Shown: positions 46,789-53,683 of the stretch, in pieces
Position numbering within the stretch: position 1 is the stretch's first letter
How the letters are laid out: every line of letters begins with the position of its first letter
NCBI RefSeq assembly: GCF_016429015.1
Contig: NZ_JAELTU010000031.1
Span: 1 to 53,683 of the forward strand
Direction: 5' to 3'
DNA: 53,683 nucleotides
From: Rhizobium sp. ASV20
Lineage (GTDB): Bacteria > Pseudomonadota > Alphaproteobacteria > Rhizobiales > Rhizobiaceae
Made by a program: the position numbers and the translations under genes
The notes under the pieces: generated by a model
The model's input: the letters and a program-made list of their open reading frames with translations, nothing else
Told to the model about the DNA's origin: nothing
Database searches by the model: none

Positions 46789-46831
46789 TGATCTCGGATG
46801 CTGCATCGGAGCCCGGTGTTATCCGAGATCA
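46789..46831 (+). terminator. Inverted repeat downstream of the monooxygenase gene
   Basis: TGATCTCGGAT (46789-46799) and ATCCGAGATCA (46821-46831) are perfect 11-base arms separated by 21 bases. TAGCTTTTC follows. It could be the terminator of the sigma-54 operon or, given the long loop, an operator for the ridA side. Confidence 0.45.
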
Positions 46832-47012
46832 TAGCTTTTCGCCTTCTCTTTGATGGGGCGTGGCGCATTGATTCCGGTCCACAACGGCGAAACGTCTGGC
46901 GTGACCGTGTCATGGCGGATATGGAAGGGCGCAGGGGAGTCGCGCCTCGTCCTCGGCGTTGCAGGATGCTGGTGGCTGCTGATTTCGACAAGAGAGAAAG
47001 GCCGAATAAAGC

Positions 47013-47408
47013 ATGAGCAAGAACAAGCTGATCCGTTTTGATGTCGCCGATAACCAGGCAGGTGGCCAGCGCCGTCCCTTTGCCAAGGCGGTTCGCGCTG
47101 GCGATTTCGTCTACGTCTCGGGTCAGGTCCCGACCGTCAACGGCGAGGTTATCGTCGGCAATATCGTGGCACAGACCGAGCAGGTCATCGCCAATATCAA
47201 GGACGTGCTCGCACTTGCCGATTGCACGCTCGAGCATGTCGTGAAGGTCAATGTCTGGCTGGATGATGCTCGTGATTTCTCGAGCTTCAACGCCGTTTTC
47301 CAGAAGCACTTCATCGATCACCCGCCCGCTCGCTCCACCGTTCAGTCACCGATGATGGTCGATGTGAAGGTCGAGATGGACGTCATCGCCTACAAGCCGC
47401 TCGACTGA
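47013..47408 (+). CDS. RidA-family (YjgF/YER057c/UK114) protein
   Basis: A 131-residue RidA-type protein. These trimers hydrolyse reactive enamine or imine intermediates made by PLP enzymes. The carboxylate-binding Arg107 is present in HPPARSTVQS, and FVYVSGQVPTVNGEVIVGNIVAQTEQVIANIKDVL matches the family core. It belongs to the branch with conserved Arg, so it may have true deaminase activity. It lies upstream of a peptide-type ABC importer and a GNAT gene on the same strand, so it may belong to an amino-acid-derived catabolic locus. The 451-bp gap suggests a separate promoter for the transporter. GAGAAAGG lies upstream of the ATG. Confidence 0.9.
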   Translation: MSKNKLIRFDVADNQAGGQRRPFAKAVRAGDFVYVSGQVPTVNGEVIVGNIVAQTEQVIANIKDVLALADCTLEHVVKVNVWLDDARDFSSFNAVFQKHFIDHPPARSTVQSPMMVDVKVEMDVIAYKPLD

Positions 47409-47446
47409 ACCGACATCTCCTGATTATCGCGGCTCCGCTTTCCGAC

Positions 47447-47467
47447 GCCTTGTTGTGTTCAAGGCGG
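47447..47467 (+). terminator. Hairpin downstream of ridA
   Basis: CGCCTTG and CAAGGCG pair perfectly over TTGTGTT, 38 bases after the ridA stop. An alternative pairing of GGCTCCGC (47432-47439) with GCGGAGCC (47465-47472) shares bases with it. There is no T-run. Confidence 0.4.
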
Positions 47468-47814
47468 AGCCGTGCTGTCGCGCGTGATCACACCATGGGC
47501 AATCACAGCCAAGTCTAGATCCGGCGTTAGATTATGGTTTCGCTATAAATAGCTGAAATAAATAAATTATTATCCGGTATTAAATCTTCCGATTCCCACT
47601 CATTAGGGGCTGGTCGTGCCTTTCCAGGGCTACCAAATCATCCTTTAACGTCGCTCTCTCATGAGCGAATTTCTCTGCGATTTTCGCCGACCCTCTTCGT
47701 GATTTCGATTGTGTCAGATCATCACCGGACTATCCGCTGCGGTGTCCGGACGCCGATCTCATTCGCCTGTTGATTTCCAATCAGCGGATTGACGATTGCT
47801 CAAACTCACGATTA

Positions 47815-47827
47815 AATCAATTTGATT
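47815..47827 (+). promoter_or_regulatory. AATCAA/TTGATT palindrome before ABC operon
   Basis: A perfect 13-base inverted repeat centred on T, 32 bases before the substrate-binding-protein ATG, is well placed for an operator overlapping the start of transcription. The regulator is not identifiable from this window. Confidence 0.35.
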
Positions 47828-47859
47828 GACTAGTAGAGGTCAACGAGAGGGAGCTGAGA

Positions 47860-49554
47860 ATGGGACTGAGGAAAAGCAGACTGCGCAATTTCTTCCAACG
47901 CACATCATGGCTGGCAACGGCGGCACTCGGTGTGTCGCTGGCTTTCGGCGCCGGGGCCGCCTCGGCGGCTGAATCAGTGCTGACGATGCACATCGAAGAG
48001 CAGACAAGTTGGGTCAGTAATTTCAATCCCTTCGATCTGGCCGGTCGCCGCCAGAGCACGATGGATTTCATCTATGAGCCGCTGGTCATCTTCAACGCCA
48101 ACGATGGCGGCAAGCCGGTCTGGCGCCTGGCCACGAGCTACAAATTCTCCGACGATCTGCTGTCGATCACCTATGATCTTCGCCCCGGCGTGAAGTGGTC
48201 GGACGGCCAGCCCCTGACCTCTGCCGACGTGAAATACACGATCGATCTGATGCTGAAGAATCCCGCCGTCGATACTGTCGGCGTTGGCCAGACCGTCGCT
48301 TCCGTCGAGGCGCCATCGCCGACCCAGGTGACGATCAAGCTGAAAGCCGTGAATTCCGAGTTCCCGCAGTCGCTTGCCGATCTGGCTGTGGTTCCCCAGC
48401 ATATCTGGAAAGACGTTGCCGACCCGGTCGCTTTCAAGAACGAGAAACCCGTTGGTTCCGGTCCGATGACGGAAGTTCGCCGTTTCACGCCGCAGGTCTA
48501 CGAGCAGTGCCGCAATCCGAATTATTGGGACGCCGCCTCGCTGCATGTTGATTGCCTGCGCCTGCCGCAAATTTCGGGCAATGACCAGATGCTGGCCCTG
48601 CTGCCGGAAGGCACTGTGGACTGGATCGGTTCCTTCCTGCCGCAGATCGACAAGACCTTCGTTGCACTCGATCCGCAGCACAACGGCTATTGGCAGCCGC
48701 CGGCCGAAACCGTCGCCTTCCAGATGAACTTCAAGTCGACGAATGCCGGCAACCTCGAGGCCTTCAAGGATATCAATTTCCGCCATGCCTTCAGCCTGGC
48801 GATGGATCGCAAGTCGATGGTCGATATCGCCGGCTTTGGCTATCCGGTCGTCAACCTGCATGCGAGCGGCTTGCCGCCGCGCTTCGAGAGCTGGCGCAAC
48901 AAGGCTGCCGAAGGCGACAAGGATGCCTTCATGGGCTTTGACACCGACAAGGCAAACAAGATCCTCGATGACGCCGGCTACAAAAAGGGCGCCGACGGGT
49001 TCCGCACCACGCCGAGCGGCAAGCCCATCGCTTTCCCGGTCATCGTGCCGAATGGTTGGACTGACTGGATCGATGCCGTGCAGATCGCCGTCGAGGGCCT
49101 GCGTGCCATGGGCATCAATGCCTCCGTCGCGACGCCCGAATACGAACAGTGGCGCAAGCAACTGCTCGATGGCAGCTTCGATGTGGTCATGAACTCGCGT
49201 GCCGATAGCGCAACACCGTTCCAGGGCTATTATCAGAGCCTGTCCACGGACTATGCCGGCAAGCTCACTGTTTCTGCGCCGCGCTACTCCAACCCGAAAC
49301 TTGATGCGCTCTTCGATCAGTACCGGAAGTCCTCTTCCGAGGACGAGCACAAGAAGATCTTCAACGATATTCAGGTGCTGATCGCTGACGACTTCCCGGT
49401 CGTGCCGGTCTTCAACGGACCGACCTGGTATCAGTATTCCAGCAAGCGGTTCACCGGCTGGGTTACCGACAAGGATCCGGTCATGAACCCGGAAAACCAC
49501 GACAACAATCGCATGCGTCTCATGCATCTTCTGCGTCTCAAGCCGGTCCAATAA
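47860..49554 (+). CDS. ABC transporter substrate-binding protein, family 5 (peptide type)
   Basis: A 564-residue periplasmic binding protein. The signal peptide (about residues 1-36) has a basic start, a hydrophobic core (WLATAALGVSLAFGAGAASA) and AxA cleavage. The mature part shows family-5 motifs: NPFDLAGRRQSTMDFIYEPL, YDLRPGVKWSDGQPLTSADVKYTI, GSGPM, FRHAFSLAMDRKSMVDIAGFGYPVVN and KANKILDDAGYKKG. This family carries peptides, opines, nickel or oligosaccharides; the sequence does not say which. GAGAGGGAG precedes ATG 47860. First gene of a five-gene importer operon. Confidence 0.9.
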   Translation: MGLRKSRLRNFFQRTSWLATAALGVSLAFGAGAASAAESVLTMHIEEQTSWVSNFNPFDLAGRRQSTMDFIYEPLVIFNANDGGKPVWRLATSYKFSDDLLSITYDLRPGVKWSDGQPLTSADVKYTIDLMLKNPAVDTVGVGQTVASVEAPSPTQVTIKLKAVNSEFPQSLADLAVVPQHIWKDVADPVAFKNEKPVGSGPMTEVRRFTPQVYEQCRNPNYWDAASLHVDCLRLPQISGNDQMLALLPEGTVDWIGSFLPQIDKTFVALDPQHNGYWQPPAETVAFQMNFKSTNAGNLEAFKDINFRHAFSLAMDRKSMVDIAGFGYPVVNLHASGLPPRFESWRNKAAEGDKDAFMGFDTDKANKILDDAGYKKGADGFRTTPSGKPIAFPVIVPNGWTDWIDAVQIAVEGLRAMGINASVATPEYEQWRKQLLDGSFDVVMNSRADSATPFQGYYQSLSTDYAGKLTVSAPRYSNPKLDALFDQYRKSSSEDEHKKIFNDIQVLIADDFPVVPVFNGPTWYQYSSKRFTGWVTDKDPVMNPENHDNNRMRLMHLLRLKPVQ

Positions 49555-49576
49555 GACCAAAGCCAAGGAAGCAGAC

Positions 49577-50560
49577 ATGCGTATTTCAAGCCGGCGCCTA
49601 GGCGTCTACGCGGTGGCGCTGGCCTTCGCGATTGTCGTGAACTTCATTCTTCCCCGGCTTATGCCGGGGAGTCCCGTCGATGCCATGGTGGCCCAGTTGG
49701 GGCCGCGGGCAACGCCCGCCGCCGTCGAGGCGATCAAGGCACGCTTCGGCGAGATCGATCAGCCGATCATGATGCAGTTTCTCGATTATCTCAAAGGCCT
49801 CGCGACCCTCGATCTTGGCGTTTCGGTCAAATACTATCCGCAGACAGTGGTGCAGGTGTTGAGCCGCGCCACGCTGTGGACCATCTTCCTGGTCGTGACG
49901 GCGATTGCTTTTTCGTTGTGCGTCGGCGTCGTGCTCGGTGCGATTTCGGCCTGGCGGCGCGGCGGGCGGTTCGACACGGTCGTGTCGCCCCTGTCAGTGA
50001 TCATGTTCTCGATCCCGCCCGTGATCATCGCCCTGACGATCCTCTTCGTCTTTGCGGTATCGCTGCGCTGGTTTCCTGTGGGATATGCCTATGATCCCAA
50101 TCTCGATCCGGGCTTCAATTTTACCTTCTTCAGCAGCGTCTTCATGCATGCCATCCTGCCCGTGCTGACGCTTTCGCCATTCCTGATCGGCGAGTTCCAG
50201 ACGACGATGCGCTCTTCGATGATCGTCATCCTCGGTGAGGATTATGTCACCATGGGGCGTGCGAAAGGGCTCAGCAATTTTGCCGTCATGTTCAGCTATG
50301 GTGCCCGCAACGCCCTTCTGCCCGTGCTGACCAATCTGGCGCTGATGCTCGGTGCCGTCTTTGGCGGTTCGATCGTCACGGAAATCGTCTTCAACTATCC
50401 GGGCCTCGGGCTGACGCTGTTCACCGCCAGCGTGGCGCGCGACTACCCGGTCATTCAGGGGCAATTGCTTTTGATGACCATCGCAACCCTTGCTGCGAAC
50501 TTCCTGGTCGACATCATCTACGGCCTTGTCGATCCGAGATTGAGGGAGGGCGTACGATGA
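49577..50560 (+). CDS. ABC transporter permease, DppB-type
   Basis: A 327-residue permease with six helices. The typical N-terminus RLGVYAVALAFAIVVNFILPRLMPGSPVDAMV, the loop ATPAAVEAIKARFG and the C-terminal EAA-type segment DYVTMGRAKGLSNFAVMFSYGARNALLPVLTNLALMLG (given in pieces of the family pattern) identify the DppB/OppB group. It pairs with the downstream DppC-type permease, which it overlaps by four bases (ATGA). AAGGAAG precedes the ATG. Confidence 0.9.
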   Translation: MRISSRRLGVYAVALAFAIVVNFILPRLMPGSPVDAMVAQLGPRATPAAVEAIKARFGEIDQPIMMQFLDYLKGLATLDLGVSVKYYPQTVVQVLSRATLWTIFLVVTAIAFSLCVGVVLGAISAWRRGGRFDTVVSPLSVIMFSIPPVIIALTILFVFAVSLRWFPVGYAYDPNLDPGFNFTFFSSVFMHAILPVLTLSPFLIGEFQTTMRSSMIVILGEDYVTMGRAKGLSNFAVMFSYGARNALLPVLTNLALMLGAVFGGSIVTEIVFNYPGLGLTLFTASVARDYPVIQGQLLLMTIATLAANFLVDIIYGLVDPRLREGVR

Positions 50561-51459
50561 GCTTTGCACTTCGCTCCATTTTCAGCCAGAAGAAGGCGTT
50601 GGTCGGCTTCATCATCGTTGCTGCCTTGTGCCTGATGGCGATTTTTGCGCCGATCATCGCGCCCGGTGAACCTGGGGCCCGCGTCGGCCGCTCTCATCAG
50701 GCACCTTCGGTCGAACATGTCTTCGGAACCACCAAGATGGGCCGCGATGTCTATCGGCAGTTCGTTTGGGGAGCCAGAAGTTCGCTTTCAGTAGGCTTTG
50801 CGACTGGCATTGCCATTACCGTCATCGGCACCGCCATCGGCCTCATTGCCGGCTATGCCGGCGGCAGGACGGATGCGGTTCTCGATCTTGCCACCAATGC
50901 GGTGCTGGTCATACCGAACATGCCGCTGCTCATCCTGCTGGCCTCTTTTGCGGGCACGGTCGGGCCGGTGACGATCATGACGATCATCGCCTTGACCTCG
51001 TGGCCATGGGGTGCGCGCATGACGCGATCGCAAACCATGGCTTTGCGAAATCGCGATTTCGTCACGGCAGCCAAGATGATCGGCGAACCGGCATGGCGTA
51101 TCATCTTCGTCGAAATCCTGCCGAACCTGACACCGCTGATCGGCATCAACCTGGTCGGCAGCATCATCTACGCGATTGTTGCCCAGACGACGCTGGAATA
51201 TCTCGGCTTTGGCGACCCGCTGAAGGTGACCTGGGGCACGATGCTCTACAACGCCCAGAACGCTTCGGCGATCATGGTCGGCGCCTGGTGGGACATTGCA
51301 GTTCCCGCTGCCGGCATTGCACTGACTGGCCTTGGCCTTGCGCTGATCAACTTCACCTTCGACGAAATCGCCAATCCGCAATTGCGCTCCGGACCAGCAT
51401 TGACCCGGTGGTTCCGACTGACCCGAGCCCGCAATCGCATGATGAGGTCAGGCCAATGA
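50557..51459 (+). CDS. ABC transporter permease, DppC-type
   Basis: A 300-residue permease. Family features: an N-terminal helix (LVGFIIVAALCLMAIFAPIIAPGEP), HVFGTTKMGRDVYRQFVWGARSSL (the FGTDxxGRD motif of DppC/OppC, here GTTKMGRD), and the EAA loop RNRDFVTAAKMIGEPAWRIIFVEILPNL. Forms the heterodimeric pore with the preceding permease. Its start and stop each overlap a neighbouring gene by ATGA, so three genes are tightly coupled. Confidence 0.9.
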   Translation: MSFALRSIFSQKKALVGFIIVAALCLMAIFAPIIAPGEPGARVGRSHQAPSVEHVFGTTKMGRDVYRQFVWGARSSLSVGFATGIAITVIGTAIGLIAGYAGGRTDAVLDLATNAVLVIPNMPLLILLASFAGTVGPVTIMTIIALTSWPWGARMTRSQTMALRNRDFVTAAKMIGEPAWRIIFVEILPNLTPLIGINLVGSIIYAIVAQTTLEYLGFGDPLKVTWGTMLYNAQNASAIMVGAWWDIAVPAAGIALTGLGLALINFTFDEIANPQLRSGPALTRWFRLTRARNRMMRSGQ

Positions 51460-52271
51460 GCGACAACCTGCTTGAAATTGAAAACCTCAACATCGACTAC
51501 CTTGTCGACAAGGGCGACTTCCGAGCGGTGAAAGATGTCTCGTTCAACATCGGCCGTGGCGAGATATTCGGTCTCGCGGGTGAATCCGGCTGCGGAAAGA
51601 GCACCATCGCTTTTGCGATCACACGGCTTTCCAAGCCTCCGGCATGGATCAGCGGTGGGAGCATCCGCCTGGATGGCCAGGATCTGCTGACGATGCCGGA
51701 GACCAAGTTGCAGAAGATCCGTTGGAAGCGGGTCGGCATGGTGTTTCAGAGCGCCATGAATTCGCTCAACCCGCTGATGCGGGTCGAGGCGCAGTTTCAT
51801 GACGTGCTGCATCGTCACACCGGATGCTCGCGGCAGGAGTCCCGCGCTCGTGCCGAGGAAATGTTCAAACTGGTGGGCATTCCGGTGCATCGCGTCAGCG
51901 ATTATCCGCACCAGTTTTCCGGAGGTATGCGCCAGCGCATCGTTATCGCCATCTGCCTGGCGCTTAGACCTGAGCTCATCATCATGGACGAGCCGACGAC
52001 CGCGCTCGACGTCGTCGTGCAGCGGGAGATCCTCGAGCAGGTGCTCGATCTTCAGCAGACCTATGGCTTCTCCGTGCTGTTCATCACTCACGACCTGCAT
52101 CTGATGGCGCAGCTTTGCCATCGCATCGGCGTGATGCTGAAAGGCGAGCTGGTCGAGGTCGGCGATGTCTCCCAGGTCAGCCAATCGCCCGTACATGAGT
52201 ATACGCGCAAGCTTTGGAACGCCATTCCGCAGCTTCCAGCCAGCGCCCACGCTCCCGGAGTTTTCGCATGA
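51456..52271 (+). CDS. ABC transporter ATP-binding protein, DppD-type
   Basis: A 271-residue ATPase. Walker [15 protein letters not shown] (about residues 39-52), Q-loop [12 protein letters not shown], signature [13 protein letters not shown], Walker [15 protein letters not shown] and switch His in FITHDLHLM are intact. The C-terminus is short and lacks the usual Cys-rich iron-sulfur-type tail of DppD/OppD, though it reaches the HEYTRKL segment that precedes it. The start at ATG 51456 overlaps the previous stop; a longer in-frame extension into the permease gene is not real. Confidence 0.9.
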   Translation: MSDNLLEIENLNIDYLVDKGDFRAVKDVSFNIGRGEIFGLAGESGCGKSTIAFAITRLSKPPAWISGGSIRLDGQDLLTMPETKLQKIRWKRVGMVFQSAMNSLNPLMRVEAQFHDVLHRHTGCSRQESRARAEEMFKLVGIPVHRVSDYPHQFSGGMRQRIVIAICLALRPELIIMDEPTTALDVVVQREILEQVLDLQQTYGFSVLFITHDLHLMAQLCHRIGVMLKGELVEVGDVSQVSQSPVHEYTRKLWNAIPQLPASAHAPGVFA

Positions 52272-53194
52272 AACCGCATATACAGGCTGTGACTGCCGAA
52301 CCCGTTGTCCGGCTCGAAGACGTTCAGCGCCATTTCGGCTCGGTGCACGCGCTGAAAAGCGTGTCCTTTTCGCTATTTGCGGGAAAGGCGCTCGCTCTCG
52401 TCGGCGAGTCGGGTTGCGGCAAGACCACATGCGCTCGCATCATCGCCCGGCTCGACAAGCCGACCGCGGGCAAGATTCTCGTCCGCGGACAGGATCGCAG
52501 CGCACGCGGTTCGGGCAGGGAAGAACGGATGTACCGCAAGGACGTCCAGATGGTTTTTCAGGATCCGTTCTCTTCGCTCAACCCGGCTTTCACGATCAAC
52601 CACCACCTTGCTCGGCCGCTGCAACTGCACGGGGGAGATAAGCCAAAGGCCGAGCGGGATGAAGACATATCCCGTCTTCTGGTCAGCGTTGGTCTCGATC
52701 CGACGCTGACGCGGCAGAAGTTTCCCCACGAACTATCGGGCGGCCAGCGCCAGCGCGTCAACATCGCCCGTGCCCTGGCGGTTGCGCCGAGCGTGCTGGT
52801 GGCGGATGAGCCGACCTCGATGCTTGACGTTTCGATCCGCAAGGACATCCTCGACCTCTTGGCCCGTGTGAAGCGCGAAAACGACCTCGCCATGCTTTAC
52901 ATCACTCACGATATCGCCACGGCGGCCCATGTCGCCGAGGAGATCGTCGTGATGTTTGCCGGCCAGATGGTGGAATGGGGCAATACGGAAACGGTGCTGT
53001 CCGCCCCGAAGCATCCGTACACGCAACTTCTGCTGTCAGCTGTTCCGCATGGAGGCCGCAGGTTCGTGACCGGCGGCAGCGCCCGCTTTCTTGAGCAGGC
53101 GGAGAAGATCCGTGCGCTCACCCGCCCGGTCTCCACCACCGTCGAGCAGGTCGGCACCAATCATTTCATGCGTGCGCTCGCCGCATCGAACTAG
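52268..53194 (+). CDS. ABC transporter ATP-binding protein, DppF-type
   Basis: A 308-residue ATPase, partner of the DppD-type subunit. Walker [16 protein letters not shown]-loop MVFQDPFSSLNP, signature [15 protein letters not shown], Walker B VLVADEPTSMLDVS and the switch His in YITHDIATA are complete, and the C-terminal HPYTQLLLSAVPHG is the DppF/OppF segment. Overlaps the upstream gene by ATGA. The GNAT gene follows after 12 bases. With the four genes upstream it makes a complete family-5 importer. Confidence 0.9.
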   Translation: MKPHIQAVTAEPVVRLEDVQRHFGSVHALKSVSFSLFAGKALALVGESGCGKTTCARIIARLDKPTAGKILVRGQDRSARGSGREERMYRKDVQMVFQDPFSSLNPAFTINHHLARPLQLHGGDKPKAERDEDISRLLVSVGLDPTLTRQKFPHELSGGQRQRVNIARALAVAPSVLVADEPTSMLDVSIRKDILDLLARVKRENDLAMLYITHDIATAAHVAEEIVVMFAGQMVEWGNTETVLSAPKHPYTQLLLSAVPHGGRRFVTGGSARFLEQAEKIRALTRPVSTTVEQVGTNHFMRALAASN

Positions 53195-53206
53195 AAGGAT
53201 TTCACC

Positions 53207-53677
53207 TTGGATTATCTGGTCAATCTATCAACGCTGCCCGCCGACACGCAATCGCCCGAGCGGATGGCGCAGGGTGGTATTACAATCCGTCGCGCCCTGC
53301 CGCCAGAACTGCGGTTGATCACCGGCTGGGTGGCCGAACATTTCAGCCAGGGCTGGGCGAGCGAGACGACCGTTGCGATGACACGCCAACCGCCGACCTG
53401 CTTCATCGCCACGCGCAATCGCGAGCTTGTCGGCTTTGCATGCCACGAGGCGACCGCACGCGGATTCTTCGGTCCGACAGGCGTTGCCGAAGAGGTGCGA
53501 GGTCTCGGCATCGGCCGTGCGCTGCTCTTCGCCAGTCTGACCGACATGAAGGCCATGGGCTACGCCTATGCCATTATCGGCGATGTCGGCCCATCCGAAT
53601 TCTACGAGAAGACGGTCGGTGCCACACAGATCCCCAATTCCGCCCCCGGCATCTATGCCGGCATGCTCAAGCTTTGA
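53207..53677 (+). CDS. GNAT-family N-acetyltransferase
   Basis: A 156-residue acetyltransferase of the GNAT fold. ITIRRALPPELRLITGWVAEHF opens the domain; CFIATRNRELVGFACHEATARGFFGPTGVAEEVRGLGIGRALLFASLTDMKAMGYAYAIIG includes the acetyl-CoA loop (R-G-x-G-I-G-R-A). The ending YEKTVGATQIPNSAPGIYAG fits the fold. It starts with TTG 53207 after AGAAGGAT at good spacing. Cotranscribed with the ABC importer, so it probably acetylates the imported amine or amino acid, or a derivative. The operon may continue beyond the window. Confidence 0.85.
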   Translation: MDYLVNLSTLPADTQSPERMAQGGITIRRALPPELRLITGWVAEHFSQGWASETTVAMTRQPPTCFIATRNRELVGFACHEATARGFFGPTGVAEEVRGLGIGRALLFASLTDMKAMGYAYAIIGDVGPSEFYEKTVGATQIPNSAPGIYAGMLKL

Positions 53678-53683
53678 ACAATC

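Larger units (their letters stand above)
47409..47859. other. 451-bp intergenic region upstream of ABC operon
   Basis: No gene recognised. Near ridA is a nested inverted repeat: CGCCTTG/CAAGGCG (47447-47467) within GGCTCCGC/GCGGAGCC, which may end ridA transcription. An AT-rich stretch follows (about 47530-47580), and next to the ABC operon is the palindrome AATCAA-T-TTGATT (47815-47827). Confidence 0.5.

Noticed and set aside
46798..47041. Two plus-strand frames (72 and 63 codons) between the monooxygenase and ridA
   Set aside because: They overlap each other and the ridA start, show no domain and lack good ribosome-binding sites.
47974..49578. A 534-codon minus-strand open frame opposite the family-5 binding protein
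   Set aside because: The plus strand encodes a full-length, motif-complete substrate-binding protein in an operon; the antisense frame shows only complementary codon bias.
50766..51455. N-terminal extension of the DppD-type ATPase into the permease gene
   Set aside because: The extra 230 residues are the shifted translation of the DppC-type permease; the ATPase domain begins right after ATG 51456.

Overview
The window is a stretch of ordinary-looking alphaproteobacterial chromosome, or a large stable replicon, and most likely comes from Rhizobium or a close relative. The basis is gene content and family resemblance, not a database search: an Agrobacterium-type uronate dehydrogenase, an AztD-like zinc metallochaperone, nrdHIEF behind a cobalamin riboswitch, kdpFABCDE with small rhizobial companion ORFs, an AcoR-type sigma-54 activator, DUF2934 and DUF1269 proteins, and a stand-alone LigD polymerase domain. 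Coding sequences use GC-rich codons throughout. I saw no insertion sequence, phage gene, CRISPR array, tRNA or rRNA.

Layout. 1-7755: the end of a nucleotide-sugar-transferase-like gene, a 55-residue membrane protein, a CPA1 Na+/H+ antiporter, two small proteins (one DUF1269), a FUSC-family membrane protein, an OpgC-like acyltransferase and, on the minus strand, aztD behind Zur-like operators. 7756-12231: an NrdR box, a cobalamin riboswitch and nrdHIEF (class Ib ribonucleotide reductase), closed by a strong terminator. 12332-15407: a glycerophosphodiester phosphodiesterase, an HU-type protein, a small hypothetical and an exported Tim44-domain protein. 15840-24874: a complete high-affinity potassium uptake system, kdpF-A-B-C-D-E, with a 27-residue ORF before kdpF, a 53-residue ORF between kdpA and kdpB, and a ptsN (EIIA-Ntr) gene after kdpE; hairpins separate C from D and E from ptsN. 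25049-28861: a sulfate ABC transporter (sbp-cysT-cysW-cysA). 28896-30542: uronate dehydrogenase divergent from a FadR-type GntR regulator. 30746-41545: MFS exporter, SDR, endonuclease/phosphatase-family protein, cardiolipin synthase, small stress-type proteins, GST plus methyltransferase, LigD polymerase domain, a second SDR and a GT25 glycosyltransferase. 41768-46750: an AcoR-like activator, a perfect 20-bp palindrome, a sigma-54 promoter, a Zn-type alcohol dehydrogenase that has lost its structural-zinc cysteines, and a flavin monooxygenase with an NTF2-like N-terminus. 47013-53677: RidA, a five-gene peptide-type ABC importer and a GNAT acetyltransferase.

How the parts work together. Several modules are metal- or ion-responsive: zinc (aztD/Zur), cobalamin (riboswitch on the B12-independent reductase) and potassium (KdpDE plus EIIA-Ntr). 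Each has its regulatory DNA beside it. The acoR/dehydrogenase/monooxygenase set looks like a self-contained inducible catabolic unit whose substrate I cannot name. No wholly new system stands out. The best candidates for undescribed biology are the small proteins and intercistronic hairpins of the kdp locus, and the sigma-54 oxidoreductase unit.
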